Positions 11,078-19,798 of a DNA stretch of 64,000 nt are shown here, piece after piece; within the stretch, counting starts at the first letter, position 1, and each line of letters starts with the position of its first letter. The stretch lies in the NCBI RefSeq assembly GCF_022129235.1, contig NZ_JADQAI010000002.1, forward strand, positions 1 through 64,000, in the 5' to 3' direction. Position numbers and translations under genes: made by a program. The notes under the pieces are model-generated. The model was not told where the DNA came from and searched no databases. It saw only the letters and a list, made by a program, of their open reading frames with translations. This DNA comes from Psychrobacter sp. Ps6. GTDB lineage: Bacteria; Pseudomonadota; Gammaproteobacteria; Pseudomonadales; Moraxellaceae.

Positions 11078-12484
11078 TTAGCTTTTTTCTTTAATCACGC
11101 GCGTGACATCCGCCGCGCTGACATTGCTGTTTGGTAAACCACCAAAGGTGACTCGTACATAGTTAGTAATGCTTGCAATCTGTGTAGGGCTTAAATCTTT
11201 TGAAAAGCCGGGCATCTTTGGTGCTGTGTTAAAAGCTCCTTTTGCCCCAAAGGCAATCACCCCAACGAGTGCATCAGGTTTTACACGGCGAATACTACTC
11301 AGACCAACGATAGAAGCATAGCGGGCATCGGGCTGGGCGTAACCATCGACGCCATGACAGCTGGCGCAATTTGCTAGATATAAGTCTTTTGGCGAGTTGC
11401 TGTCCAAGTTATTATTGCTGCCGCTATTGTTGACACTGCTGACAGTATTCGTTTTGGCCTGCGCCAGATAGTCTTTTTGCTCAAGTAAGTTATAAGTAAT
11501 GGAGTTGCTGACTGGCTGCGGTAGGCGAGATACATTGACAGGTATCAAATAGTCATCGGTCTTAATGGCTGGGACGACTTTTAGATAAGATGCCATCGCG
11601 ATCAGGTCTTCGTCAGTGAGGTAGCGCGTACTATGTGCCACGGCTTCCGCCATTGGCCCGGCCGCATAAGCGCGCTTATCAAGCGTTCCTGTACGCAGAT
11701 AAGTTACGATGTCCATTTCGCTCCAAAGGCCGATACCTGTGTCGTTGTCAGGTGTGATATTTGGGGCAAACCATTTACCGAGTGGCGCCCCAGATAAATA
11801 ACGGTCTTTATCAAGGCCTTGGGTTAGGTTACGCGGCGTATGACAGGTGCCACAATGCTCTAAGTTATTGACCAGATATTCACCGCGTTGCTGGGTTGTA
11901 GTCAGCCCTGAGCGATTTTCGGTAGAGGGCACATTGATGACGTTCCATGCCAGCATTAAGCTACGAATATTTAACGGGAAAGGCAGGTGCGTGGTTTTTT
12001 CAGGGGGTTTGTCTACGATAGGTACGGTCTGAAAGTACGCGAACAAGGCACTGATATCATCATCCGTTAGACCATGATAGGACGGGTAAGGCATCGCAGG
12101 ATAGATCTGATGACCGGGTGCACGACCTTTGCGTAAGGCTTTTTTAAAATCTGCCTCAGTATAATTGCCAATACCATAGCGCGTCGATGGTGTGATATTG
12201 GTCGAGTAGATATTGCCAATCGGCGTCTCAATCGGCACGCCGCCACTATAGTCCTCACGGTGGCAGGCCATACAGTCGGCGCTGCGTGCCACGTAAGCGC
12301 CTCGATTGGCAAGCGCACTATTAGCGGGGCTGACATTTGGTAGGGTTATTCTGCTAGGCAAAGTGTCCATTGGCAAACTGACCGTGTCTGCCATCACTAC
12401 GGTAGACACTAAGCTAAATCCCAGTCCCAATGCTACTGCCAATGAAAACGACAATGTTGGCATGACGGCAGAAAGTGGTTTCAT
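11078..12484 (-). CDS. Triheme cytochrome c
   Basis: A 468-residue secreted cytochrome from the ATG at 12484 (AAGGA seven bases upstream). Signal peptide at residues 1-32 (ending VMADT). Three heme c sites: CMACH 71-75, CGTCH 211-215, CASCH 373-377, each in its own cytochrome domain; the segment before the third domain is a low-complexity Ser/Asn linker. The arrangement is that of the cytochrome subunit of membrane alcohol or gluconate dehydrogenases, which takes electrons from a periplasmic dehydrogenase and passes them to quinone or a terminal oxidase. Here the neighbouring dehydrogenase is the Tat amine oxidase 94 bases downstream, so the two likely work together. No C-terminal membrane helix is obvious. 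Confidence 0.85.
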   Translation of the reverse strand: MKPLSAVMPTLSFSLAVALGLGFSLVSTVVMADTVSLPMDTLPSRITLPNVSPANSALANRGAYVARSADCMACHREDYSGGVPIETPIGNIYSTNITPSTRYGIGNYTEADFKKALRKGRAPGHQIYPAMPYPSYHGLTDDDISALFAYFQTVPIVDKPPEKTTHLPFPLNIRSLMLAWNVINVPSTENRSGLTTTQQRGEYLVNNLEHCGTCHTPRNLTQGLDKDRYLSGAPLGKWFAPNITPDNDTGIGLWSEMDIVTYLRTGTLDKRAYAAGPMAEAVAHSTRYLTDEDLIAMASYLKVVPAIKTDDYLIPVNVSRLPQPVSNSITYNLLEQKDYLAQAKTNTVSSVNNSGSNNNLDSNSPKDLYLANCASCHGVDGYAQPDARYASIVGLSSIRRVKPDALVGVIAFGAKGAFNTAPKMPGFSKDLSPTQIASITNYVRVTFGGLPNSNVSAADVTRVIKEKS

Positions 12485-12618
12485 AACGTCCTTATAGTGC
12501 TGATAAATCATCCTTAATCCCTCATCCTAATATGCCTGCAATTCGCCAGTCGTGTCTAGCAAAATAAAGCAACGTGATATCTATACACATTCAAAAAGCA
12601 CTGCCGTAAGACTAAAGC

Positions 12619-13233
12619 TTACTGTCTGGCAGCTTCCACCTTAATATTTAAGTTAAGATTTTTGGTCAGTCCAAACCAGACAAATTTGTTTATATTCCAT
12701 TTTGTGCGATCAATCGTCGCAGTGAAGTCGCCACCGCAAACGTCCTTCTTAAGTCTTGGGCTTATAGAGCAATTGAATGTGGCAGCCGTGAGACTAATGG
12801 GATGTGTCACGCCATGTAGAGTCAACTTGCCATCGATACGTGTTACCTTCGGACTTTTCTTATTTTGATCAAAATGCCACTTCGTCGACTTAAATTGCGC
12901 CGAGGGAAATTTTTTTGCATCAAAAAAATCTGGTCCCGTCAGGCTACTATTAAAAGAGGGGTTACCCGTATTGAGGGAGTCTATCGGTATGATTAATGAG
13001 ATGTCGCCTGTTTGTCGACTTGGGTCGTATTGCAATTGACCTTTGATATCATAAAAGCCACCAGTAGTGGCAGAGGTCTTGAAGCGTTCAATGGCAAATC
13101 GTATGTGCGTATTGGTAGGGTTGATGGAGTAACTGGCGGCATGACTGTCATCGATAGTGCTGATGAGTAGTAATGGAACAATCAACAAGGCGTAGATGTG
13201 CGAGATTTTTTGTCCAATGCATAAGAGGTGCAT
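12619..13233 (-). CDS. YceI-like periplasmic protein
   Basis: A 204-residue protein with a signal peptide (residues about 10-32, ending SHAAS) and a YceI-type lipocalin-like barrel: S.NP.NTHIRFAIERF near the N-terminus, DFFDAKKFPSAQFKS in the middle and KLTLHGVTHPISL later, all family hallmarks. YceI proteins bind polyprenyl or other lipophilic molecules such as isoprenoid quinones in the periplasm. Start supported by AAGGA eight bases upstream. It is the first gene of the minus-strand set leading to the cytochromes and amine oxidase; a role in handling a quinone or hydrophobic substrate is only a guess. Confidence 0.85.
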   Translation of the reverse strand: MHLLCIGQKISHIYALLIVPLLLISTIDDSHAASYSINPTNTHIRFAIERFKTSATTGGFYDIKGQLQYDPSRQTGDISLIIPIDSLNTGNPSFNSSLTGPDFFDAKKFPSAQFKSTKWHFDQNKKSPKVTRIDGKLTLHGVTHPISLTAATFNCSISPRLKKDVCGGDFTATIDRTKWNINKFVWFGLTKNLNLNIKVEAARQ

Positions 13234-13414
13234 GGCTACATTCCTTTGTGGGCTATCGATATATATAGCGTTTTATTAACGAGCGCCATCCATGGTTTTG
13301 CTCAATACTAAGCCAGTTCTCACTTATTATTTATACATTGTTTTTCAAATGGTTAGTAGTGTTATTTTAGTAAATATATAACCGCTGGTTTCAGTTATAT
13401 CTAAACATTCATAT

Positions 13415-14209
13415 CTAAATGTTGGGTGTCTGAGTGTTAGACAGCTTTATATCAGTACGGTTTTTATGATTGTCGGTATTTTTAGTTTTATTTGCTATCG
13501 AGTGTTTGAAGAAAAGAGTGGCAAGCGCACACGCTATCGTCAGTGACAGCAGCATCGAGACCAAAGTATGGCTAAAGAAATGATCGCCAAACAGCATTTT
13601 ATATAGCCCCATTGTCCATCCCAAGACTGTGACTGTGGTAAATATTTGATAGCGGTATTTTTTTAACGTTGGCAAAAAAGCCAATCCATATAAGGAAAAC
13701 CCTGCGCTGGCGTGAGCCGCTGGGAAGCATCTGGCGGGCGTAGCTGCTACGATATTTTGCCACAGGTTAAGGTAGGGCAAATCACCGTTAAAAATAACCA
13801 AGTCATTTGGGCAGCTCACATGGGTGACGCCTTTGAGCGTGGCAATGCTAGCCGGTACAATCGCGATTATAATCAGTAGATAGCCAATCTCTCGAATTGG
13901 TAAAGGAGGCAAAAATCTATCAAATTTACGGCGATGCTGCGAGGCGGCGTCAGGCAAAGGTTGTCGGTACTTTATGATTAACACTGCTATGAGGTAGACC
14001 GCCAGTAGGATCAGTAGGGCTTTGGGCAAATCATAAAAGATAAACGCATAAGGCTGCGCGCCTTTTTCTAGTAACCAGTGTCCATTGCTATAAAAAAGCG
14101 CACTGATACGTATGTCCAACTGGCTATGCTCAAAAACCAAGGTGGCAATGATGGTCACGCACAGTAATTTTAGCCAGTCCCAAGCCATTGAGTGGTTTTC
14201 TAAAGTCAT
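13415..14209 (-). CDS. PAP2-family membrane phosphatase
   Basis: A 264-residue integral membrane protein with about six hydrophobic segments. The PAP2 active-site pieces are recognisable: CFPAAHASAG (in place of the usual PSGH) in a loop and GDHFFSHTLVS as the last histidine motif. Such enzymes remove phosphate from lipids (phosphatidate, lipid A 1-phosphate or undecaprenyl pyrophosphate). It lies 49 bases downstream of dgkA and in the same set as eptA and a PmrAB-like pair, so a role in lipid A remodelling or in recycling the diacylglycerol by-product of EptA fits. The substrate cannot be told from the sequence. Confidence 0.78.
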   Translation of the reverse strand: MTLENHSMAWDWLKLLCVTIIATLVFEHSQLDIRISALFYSNGHWLLEKGAQPYAFIFYDLPKALLILLAVYLIAVLIIKYRQPLPDAASQHRRKFDRFLPPLPIREIGYLLIIIAIVPASIATLKGVTHVSCPNDLVIFNGDLPYLNLWQNIVAATPARCFPAAHASAGFSLYGLAFLPTLKKYRYQIFTTVTVLGWTMGLYKMLFGDHFFSHTLVSMLLSLTIACALATLFFKHSIANKTKNTDNHKNRTDIKLSNTQTPNI

Positions 14210-14258
14210 GGATACACCTGATAACGTATATTAAGTGATGATAGATTCCAGCATGTTG

Positions 14259-14729
14259 CTATAAAAAGACAGACAGCGCCATTAACCATAAGACGGTTAA
14301 GAGAAACAACGACAAAAACTGCGCAGCAGAGCCGACATCTTTTGCTATTTTTGCGAGTGGGTGCTTGGCGGTTGAGGTATGATCGACGCAAGCTTCAATA
14401 CCCGTGTTAATCAGCTCAACAATCAAAGATAAAAAAGACGCGATGACTAGCATCATTTTTATACTCATTGCAAAAGGCATAAAAGCGATAGCCACAAACA
14501 GGGCAAAGTTGAGCCACACGACTTGTCTAAAAGCTGCCTCAAACTTGTATGCTGCCTTAAATCCGTCTATTGAATAGCCAGCAGCTTTTATAATTCGGTA
14601 AAAGCCCGTTTTGCCTTTGGCGCTCTCTGCAAAGCTATCAGGCGTGAGCGCACTGTTATGTGCTACCTGCTTGATAGGGCTGTGACTGGCTGGCTTGTTT
14701 TCAAGATTAATAGGGGTAATTTTATTCAT
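14259..14729 (-). CDS. dgkA: Diacylglycerol kinase
   Basis: A 156-residue inner-membrane protein with three transmembrane helices and the DgkA signature ELINTGIEACVDHTS...AKDVGSAAQF (residues about 110-140), which contains the catalytic Glu and the ATP/Mg-binding residues. It has about 35 extra residues at the N-terminus compared with the 122-residue E. coli enzyme. It phosphorylates diacylglycerol to phosphatidic acid. EptA-type transfer of phosphoethanolamine from phosphatidylethanolamine releases diacylglycerol, which explains its place beside eptA and the PmrAB-like pair. A PmrA-box-like site lies about 105 bases upstream of the start, so the gene probably has its own regulated promoter. 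Confidence 0.92.
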   Translation of the reverse strand: MNKITPINLENKPASHSPIKQVAHNSALTPDSFAESAKGKTGFYRIIKAAGYSIDGFKAAYKFEAAFRQVVWLNFALFVAIAFMPFAMSIKMMLVIASFLSLIVELINTGIEACVDHTSTAKHPLAKIAKDVGSAAQFLSLFLLTVLWLMALSVFL

Positions 14730-14834
14730 ATAGAATTCTTAATCGTCTATTAATATCAAGGTACGCGCTCGGCTTTGTATGACCAAAAAAACAGTCAGGC
14801 AAAGTCGATATCGCTTGAGTATAAGACGAGAGAG

Positions 14835-14851
14835 ATTAAGAAAATGTTAAG
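14835..14851 (-). promoter_or_regulatory. PmrA-box-like site upstream of dgkA
   Basis: Read on the minus strand: CTTAAC, five bases, CTTAAT. This matches the known PmrA direct repeat (TTAA cores 11 bases apart). It lies 106 bases upstream of the dgkA start and matches the site in front of eptA in this window. Confidence 0.65.
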
Positions 14852-14968
14852 AGCGTAAGCAGAAAGGAAAATAAAGAATGATTCGGACAAATGGCATAAA
14901 TGGCATTGCCCGCCAGTTCAGTGGGCAATGGTTAAATAGAAATTGTGGTGATAGTAAGCGAAGTACGG

Positions 14969-16315
14969 TTATTTATAATAAATAATAAAAGTGCTGCCGC
15001 CAGACGGATTGGCTTGATGGGTCAGCTGCCAGCCCATATGAGACATGATGCGTTGTACGATACTCAGCCCCAAACCTGAGCCTTCAACCTTGTGATTGAT
15101 ATCGTGCTCTGGTGACAAGGCTGTGCCGGTACCCTCGTCTTGATAGTCATGAGTCAATCGCTCAAATCGTTCATATAGCAGCGGCATCATCGCCTCAGGA
15201 ATACCAAGACCCGTATCAGTGACCATGATTTTTTCGTCATCGATAGTGATGGTCACATCGCCATCATCGGTATATTGAAACGCGTTTTTTATCAAATTGC
15301 CCAATGCCATTTTTAATAGCTCAGGACGCACATAGGTGCTATATTCTTGCTCAGCGACTACCTGACACGTGACGGTCTTGTAGCGCAGCAAATAGGTCAA
15401 TCGCTGTACCTCGGCTAGAGCAGTGTTATTAATGGATGTTTGCGGTGCATCGAGCTTTTCAGGAGCGCGCGAAAGTAAGAGCAGGGCGGTGATAATCTCG
15501 GAGGTCTCACGGGCTGTATTACTGATACGATTGGTAAATTCGTTCAGGTAGCTGTCTTCTGCTAACTGTGATGCCAATACCTCAGAAGCACCCATGATGA
15601 TGGTTAAGGGCGTGCGCAGCTCATGGCTGACGTCACCGGTAAACAGTTGCTCGCGCTTGAGATATTGCTCTAGCTTATGGTTTTTTTCATCAATAGCACG
15701 TGCCAACACCCCAACCTCAGATGGCATGTGCGTGAGTTCTGTGAGGTTTTTATGATCCGTTTCGACGGCTTTTTTTAAATCGAGTAAAGGCTTGATGATT
15801 TGTTTGGAGGACAAATGAGAGAATATGGCGGCAATAAGCAAACTTAAAATGACCGCTACTCTCAGGGTATCTGCAAATATATCTTCTAAGTTTTCAAAGA
15901 TCTCTAAAACAGGGTAGTGACTCATCACCATCTCAACCCCTTCCAAGTACGTCAAAATGTAAGTCTGATTGCCTTGTTGATAGGCGAAAAAATGAAGGTT
16001 GCCGTGGGCTTTGCCAGACTCACCGTCTATAGTGACAGACTTCTCTTGCACCGTTGCCGTTGCTGTGGTTTGCAGGTTAGTAGGGGCACTGTCGTAGCGA
16101 TAGATCTTGATGCCTGGATCGGCAGTATAAATAGAGCGATCGCCATACTTTTCTTGGCTGATATCAAGCTGCTGCAACAGCCGACCCTTGACCAATTCCT
16201 GTTCTATTCTACTTTCCGCGTATAGAAAAATACTGACAAAAGCCCCGCATAGCAACAGCGCGAATATAAAGTAGGATAATCGAAACTTATTGGCTATCGA
16301 GTCTATATTGAACAT
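14969..16315 (-). CDS. pmrB: PmrB-like sensor histidine kinase
   Basis: A sensor kinase of about 448 residues. N-terminal transmembrane helix (residues about 11-35), a periplasmic sensor of about 110 residues, second helix (VILSLLIAAIFSHL), a HAMP-like linker, the phosphoacceptor box SHELRTPL, then an HATPase domain with N box NLIKNAFQ, G1 box VTDTGLGIP and G2 box GSGLGLSIV. It follows the response regulator by about 80 bases. A TTG start at 16345 would add ten residues; I prefer the ATG at 16315, though neither has a clear ribosome site. The setting (eptA, regulator, kinase, dgkA) supports a PmrB role sensing envelope stress, cations or low pH; the actual signal is unknown. Confidence 0.82.
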   Translation of the reverse strand: MFNIDSIANKFRLSYFIFALLLCGAFVSIFLYAESRIEQELVKGRLLQQLDISQEKYGDRSIYTADPGIKIYRYDSAPTNLQTTATATVQEKSVTIDGESGKAHGNLHFFAYQQGNQTYILTYLEGVEMVMSHYPVLEIFENLEDIFADTLRVAVILSLLIAAIFSHLSSKQIIKPLLDLKKAVETDHKNLTELTHMPSEVGVLARAIDEKNHKLEQYLKREQLFTGDVSHELRTPLTIIMGASEVLASQLAEDSYLNEFTNRISNTARETSEIITALLLLSRAPEKLDAPQTSINNTALAEVQRLTYLLRYKTVTCQVVAEQEYSTYVRPELLKMALGNLIKNAFQYTDDGDVTITIDDEKIMVTDTGLGIPEAMMPLLYERFERLTHDYQDEGTGTALSPEHDINHKVEGSGLGLSIVQRIMSHMGWQLTHQANPSGGSTFIIYYK

Positions 16316-16392
16316 AGTAAAGAGGTACTTAATCGAAAGAGGCAATTGATATAGTGAGCGATGGTAGACCGTATGAGGTGCTGCTCTCTCAG

Positions 16393-17094
16393 CTATACTA
16401 CCGCGTTTTCTGATTTATTGGGATCGATGATTTGGTAACCCACACCAGGCACTGTCACTATCATGGTTTTGTCAAAAGGCTTGTCGACCTGCGCCCGCAC
16501 GCTATGCATATGAGTACGTAGCGCATCACTGCTCGGTATATCCAGACCCCAAACCTTTTCTTCAAGTTCTGTCTTGCTGACGACTCGCGGTGCGGCACTC
16601 ATTAGGATATGTAATATCTTAAATCCAGTTGGGGTGAGCTTAATGGATTTGCCCTCGCGCATAATAGTATGTTCGCTGTTGTTCAACGATAGCGCGCCCA
16701 CAGCGATACTGTGCACAAAATGATCATCCTCATGACGACGTATAAGTGCTTTGATACGGCACTCTAACTCAATCAACGAAAAAGGCTTGACCAAATAGTC
16801 ATCAGCGCCGCTATCAAAGCCTGCCACTTTATCCAAAATCGTATCGCGAGCAGTGAGCATTAATACAGGCGTTTTGTCGTGCAATTCTTCTCTGAGTTTC
16901 TTACACAGCTTGGTGCCATCCATACCTGGTAGCATCACATCGAGCAATATCACGTCATAATGATTGCTTGCGGCGAGCGTTAACCCACTGTAGCCATTAT
17001 GTGCGTTGTCCAGCTCAAAGCCTTTTGGCTCAAAAAACGCGTAAATATTGGCCACGATATCGGGGTTGTCTTCAATAACGAGTATCTTATACAT
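16393..17094 (-). CDS. pmrA: PmrA-like OmpR-family response regulator
   Basis: A 233-residue regulator: receiver domain with acidic pocket EDN (8-10), phosphoacceptor Asp52 in VILLDVMLPGMDG, Thr81 and Lys103 in LVKPF, then an OmpR-type winged helix (residues about 130-225) with the recognition helix region SDALRTHMHSVRAQVDK. It sits between eptA and the histidine kinase, an order like pmrCAB of Acinetobacter. Two PmrA-box-like repeats in front of eptA and dgkA are probable targets. The promoter-proximal side carries an unusual 18-base tandem repeat. Confidence 0.85.
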   Translation of the reverse strand: MYKILVIEDNPDIVANIYAFFEPKGFELDNAHNGYSGLTLAASNHYDVILLDVMLPGMDGTKLCKKLREELHDKTPVLMLTARDTILDKVAGFDSGADDYLVKPFSLIELECRIKALIRRHEDDHFVHSIAVGALSLNNSEHTIMREGKSIKLTPTGFKILHILMSAAPRVVSKTELEEKVWGLDIPSSDALRTHMHSVRAQVDKPFDKTMIVTVPGVGYQIIDPNKSENAVV

Positions 17095-17102
17095 GATGTT
17101 GA

Positions 17103-17150
17103 CCTAAAAAATAGTGGCTACCTAAAAGATAGTGATGGCCTAAAAGATGG
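17103..17150. repeat. 18-base tandem repeat (2.7 copies)
   Basis: Units start at 17103, 17121 and 17139, each CCTAAAAGATAGTGATGG or a close variant; the third is partial. It fills most of the 74-base gap between eptA and the response regulator, just upstream of the regulator's ribosome site. Confidence 0.8.
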
Positions 17151-17168
17151 AGCAATATAAAAACAGAT

Positions 17169-18857
17169 TTAGTTATTTACTTTAAAAAAGGTTGGTGCTG
17201 CCTTGACTTCATCAGTCGTGATGCCAAAAAAGCTAAGCAATGTCGGCGTAATAAAATCGTGTGATACGGGCTGACTGCTCATACTAGAGAGGCTGTCTGC
17301 ATCGATGTTATTACTATCTGGTGACCAAATGACCGCAGGCACATGTTTTTGGGTATCTGGTGCAAATTTATATGGCAGACCATGCAAGTAAATATTATTT
17401 TCACCCAGACTCTCGCCATGATCGCTCATATATACCATGACTACATCATAATCTTGTTCGTAAGTTTTTAGGGTATCGATCACGTTATCCAAAAAGTAAT
17501 CGGTGTACAGAATCGCATTATCATAGCCGTTGATCACAGACTGGGCATCACATTTGGACAGCTCATTGGTCATACAGACAGGTTTATACGCCTCAAATTC
17601 TTTAGGATAGCGCTGGTAATAAGCGGGGCCATGATTACCCATTTGGTGTAACAAAATAAGCGTATTTTTAGGCGTCTCTTTCTCTGAGCTGCCTGACTTA
17701 ACCAGTTTATCAAAACCATCAAGCATACCAATATCTCGGCATTCAACATCGCAGTTCGGGTTGGTATCAGCCGTTTTGTAGTCCTCAAAAGCAACACGAT
17801 CAGCCACGCCTTTAGAGCTAGAGTTGTTGTCTCGCCACACGACATTGACCCCTTGCTTGCTCAGCGTATCGAGTACGTTTTCATTGTACTTGGCGGTATC
17901 GATATCATAGTTCTCTCGATTGGCATAACTGAACATACACGGTACTGAGTAGGCAGTCGAGGTGCCACAAGAGACGGCATCTTTAAAGCTATAAAGGTTT
18001 GATTGTTTTGAGAGCAGCGGCGTGGTGTTGCGTGTATAGCCATTTAAACCAAAGTGATCCGCTCGAGCGGTTTCGCCAACGACGAACACCATTAACTTGG
18101 GTTTTGCAGTGCTATTAGTAGGGGCTACGTGCTTTGCATCTGTCGCATGTAGCGTGAAAGTATCAGGACGGCGCAGCTCATTGACATAATTTTCGCCAAG
18201 TTTGATCGTAGAGTAAATAGGTGTGATCGGGTTGGCATAAGAGCGCACCTCTTTATGCTGACGAAAGAAGCTGGCGTATTGGTCACCAAAGGGTAAAAGA
18301 CACGCCGCGATGACTGCGATAGACAATATCAAGGTAATTGCTTTTTGTAGAATACTGCGTTGCCAAGTAAAGCGTTTTAGACGAATTTTGCTAATGATAA
18401 ATGCTGGCAACACGCCTAGTATCAGCACCCGAATGACCATGCTAGGGGCAAACAATCCCATCGCCTCTGCTTGATCGGTCTCCAGACTATTGACCAGCAT
18501 ATTGGTATCAAATATTGTCCCGTAAGCATCGGTAAAATAACCACAGATGGCGGCAGTGATCAGCAGTGCAATTAGTACTGGTTTAGCAATCGGACGATAG
18601 CAAAGCAGCTGCAAAACCAGCCACATCAGTCCAAACAACAAGCCAGTAATAGACAGTATAAAGCCGACGTTTTTGCTAAATGGATAGACGTTTAGCACCT
18701 GCTCAAAAAATCCAATATTGGCAGTCGCCACCAAATATAAGGCAACGATGATAATAAGATAACTGAGATTTATCTCACGATTGTAGAGTTTACTCAGATA
18801 GTTGTTTTTTTTATTGGCTTTAGGCGTGTCGATTTTGGCGGTTTGAGATATTGACAT
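17169..18857 (-). CDS. eptA: Lipid A phosphoethanolamine transferase EptA
   Basis: A 562-residue inner-membrane enzyme from the ATG at 18857 (GAGAAG nine bases upstream; the longer frame to 18893 would put its ribosome site directly against the start). The N-terminal half has five transmembrane segments; the C-terminal sulfatase-like periplasmic domain carries FVVGETARADHFGLNGY, the catalytic Thr motif CGTSTAYSVPCMFS, HQMGNHGPAYY and MSDHGESLGE, with the zinc ligands and paired cysteines of the family. It moves phosphoethanolamine from phosphatidylethanolamine to lipid A phosphate, lowering negative charge and giving polymyxin resistance in relatives. First gene of the minus-strand group with a two-component system; a PmrA-box-like repeat lies 60 bases upstream. 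Confidence 0.93.
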   Translation of the reverse strand: MSISQTAKIDTPKANKKNNYLSKLYNREINLSYLIIIVALYLVATANIGFFEQVLNVYPFSKNVGFILSITGLLFGLMWLVLQLLCYRPIAKPVLIALLITAAICGYFTDAYGTIFDTNMLVNSLETDQAEAMGLFAPSMVIRVLILGVLPAFIISKIRLKRFTWQRSILQKAITLILSIAVIAACLLPFGDQYASFFRQHKEVRSYANPITPIYSTIKLGENYVNELRRPDTFTLHATDAKHVAPTNSTAKPKLMVFVVGETARADHFGLNGYTRNTTPLLSKQSNLYSFKDAVSCGTSTAYSVPCMFSYANRENYDIDTAKYNENVLDTLSKQGVNVVWRDNNSSSKGVADRVAFEDYKTADTNPNCDVECRDIGMLDGFDKLVKSGSSEKETPKNTLILLHQMGNHGPAYYQRYPKEFEAYKPVCMTNELSKCDAQSVINGYDNAILYTDYFLDNVIDTLKTYEQDYDVVMVYMSDHGESLGENNIYLHGLPYKFAPDTQKHVPAVIWSPDSNNIDADSLSSMSSQPVSHDFITPTLLSFFGITTDEVKAAPTFFKVNN

Positions 18858-18915
18858 ATAAATACTTCTCAACAGAATGATAGGAAACGTCATTCCTTAC
18901 CATAACAAGTGTGCT

Positions 18916-18932
18916 GTTAAGAAGATGTTAAG
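18916..18932 (-). promoter_or_regulatory. PmrA-box-like site upstream of eptA
   Basis: On the minus strand: CTTAAC, five bases, CTTAAC, a perfect hexamer repeat with 11-base period, as in PmrA boxes. It is about 60 bases upstream of the eptA start and matches the dgkA site in 11 of 12 repeat positions. Confidence 0.7.
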
Positions 18933-19023
18933 GTGGCAGCTTCGATGCTAATGCTTATGATATTTTGCGAGGTGTTGAGTGGTTTATAGAAAATTTTACG
19001 GAAAGATTTTGCAGCTATTCAAA

Positions 19024-19722
19024 TTATTCAGAATTCATCATTGCTTTTAATTCAGACTGATTCTTTATGGTAATAAAACCATAGTGCATATCGATTATGG
19101 CCTTTTTTTGCCAAGACTGAATGATTTTATTGACGGTTTGTCTGGTGGTACCAAGCATAAAGCCAAGCTCTTCTTGCGATAAGCGTAAGTCTATTTTGAT
19201 ATTGCCATTCACTTGCTTACCATAAGTAGCGATGAGTCCCATGAGCATGCTCGCCAGTCGCGCCGATGTATTGAGTGAGGTGGCATCATCAATCCAGTCA
19301 AATGCCCTACGAATTCGCGCGCAAGTGATAAGCGCGAGATGTTTGTATAAAATTGGATACTGTTGCGCCGTTTGAATCACTACCTTTCTAGGGATAGAAA
19401 TCAACGTAACCTTATTGATTGTCCATGCATCGTGGGTGCGAGGATTGTCATCTATGATAGATATCTCACCAAACCACTCGCCACTAGATAGATGCGCCAA
19501 CGTCATGGCATGGCCACTAGCGCTCACATTGCATACCCTAATCGTACCCGACACGACAAAGTGTAGCGCCGCATCATCGTTGTCACCGATGGCATGAATC
19601 ATTTGGCCTTTTTGGTATACCTTTAGCACCGCATCGCCTGCCAGTAGTGGCTGCACAATGGCTGGTAATTGACTAAACCATGGGTCGTTACTTAAATAAT
19701 GATTGATATTCATAAGTGTCAT
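19024..19722 (-). CDS. Crp/Fnr-family transcriptional regulator
   Basis: About 232 residues from the ATG at 19722. An N-terminal cyclic-nucleotide-binding-like barrel (HFVVSGTIRV, LSSGEWFGEISIID) is followed by a Crp-type winged helix with recognition region LSQEELGFMLGTTRQTVNKII. No cysteine cluster of the Fnr type is present, so it is unlikely to bind an iron-sulfur centre. A longer frame reaches 19800 but would overlap the start codon of the divergent aldolase gene and has no ribosome site, so I trimmed it. It faces the aldolase/hydrolase pair and may regulate it; the effector is unknown. Confidence 0.8.
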   Translation of the reverse strand: MTLMNINHYLSNDPWFSQLPAIVQPLLAGDAVLKVYQKGQMIHAIGDNDDAALHFVVSGTIRVCNVSASGHAMTLAHLSSGEWFGEISIIDDNPRTHDAWTINKVTLISIPRKVVIQTAQQYPILYKHLALITCARIRRAFDWIDDATSLNTSARLASMLMGLIATYGKQVNGNIKIDLRLSQEELGFMLGTTRQTVNKIIQSWQKKAIIDMHYGFITIKNQSELKAMMNSE

Positions 19723-19798
19723 GTTTTTGACAGATTTGGTTTTATGAAATGGTGTAAAGTAATCATTCAGGATATCTAACACAGTAAAGGAGTACACC

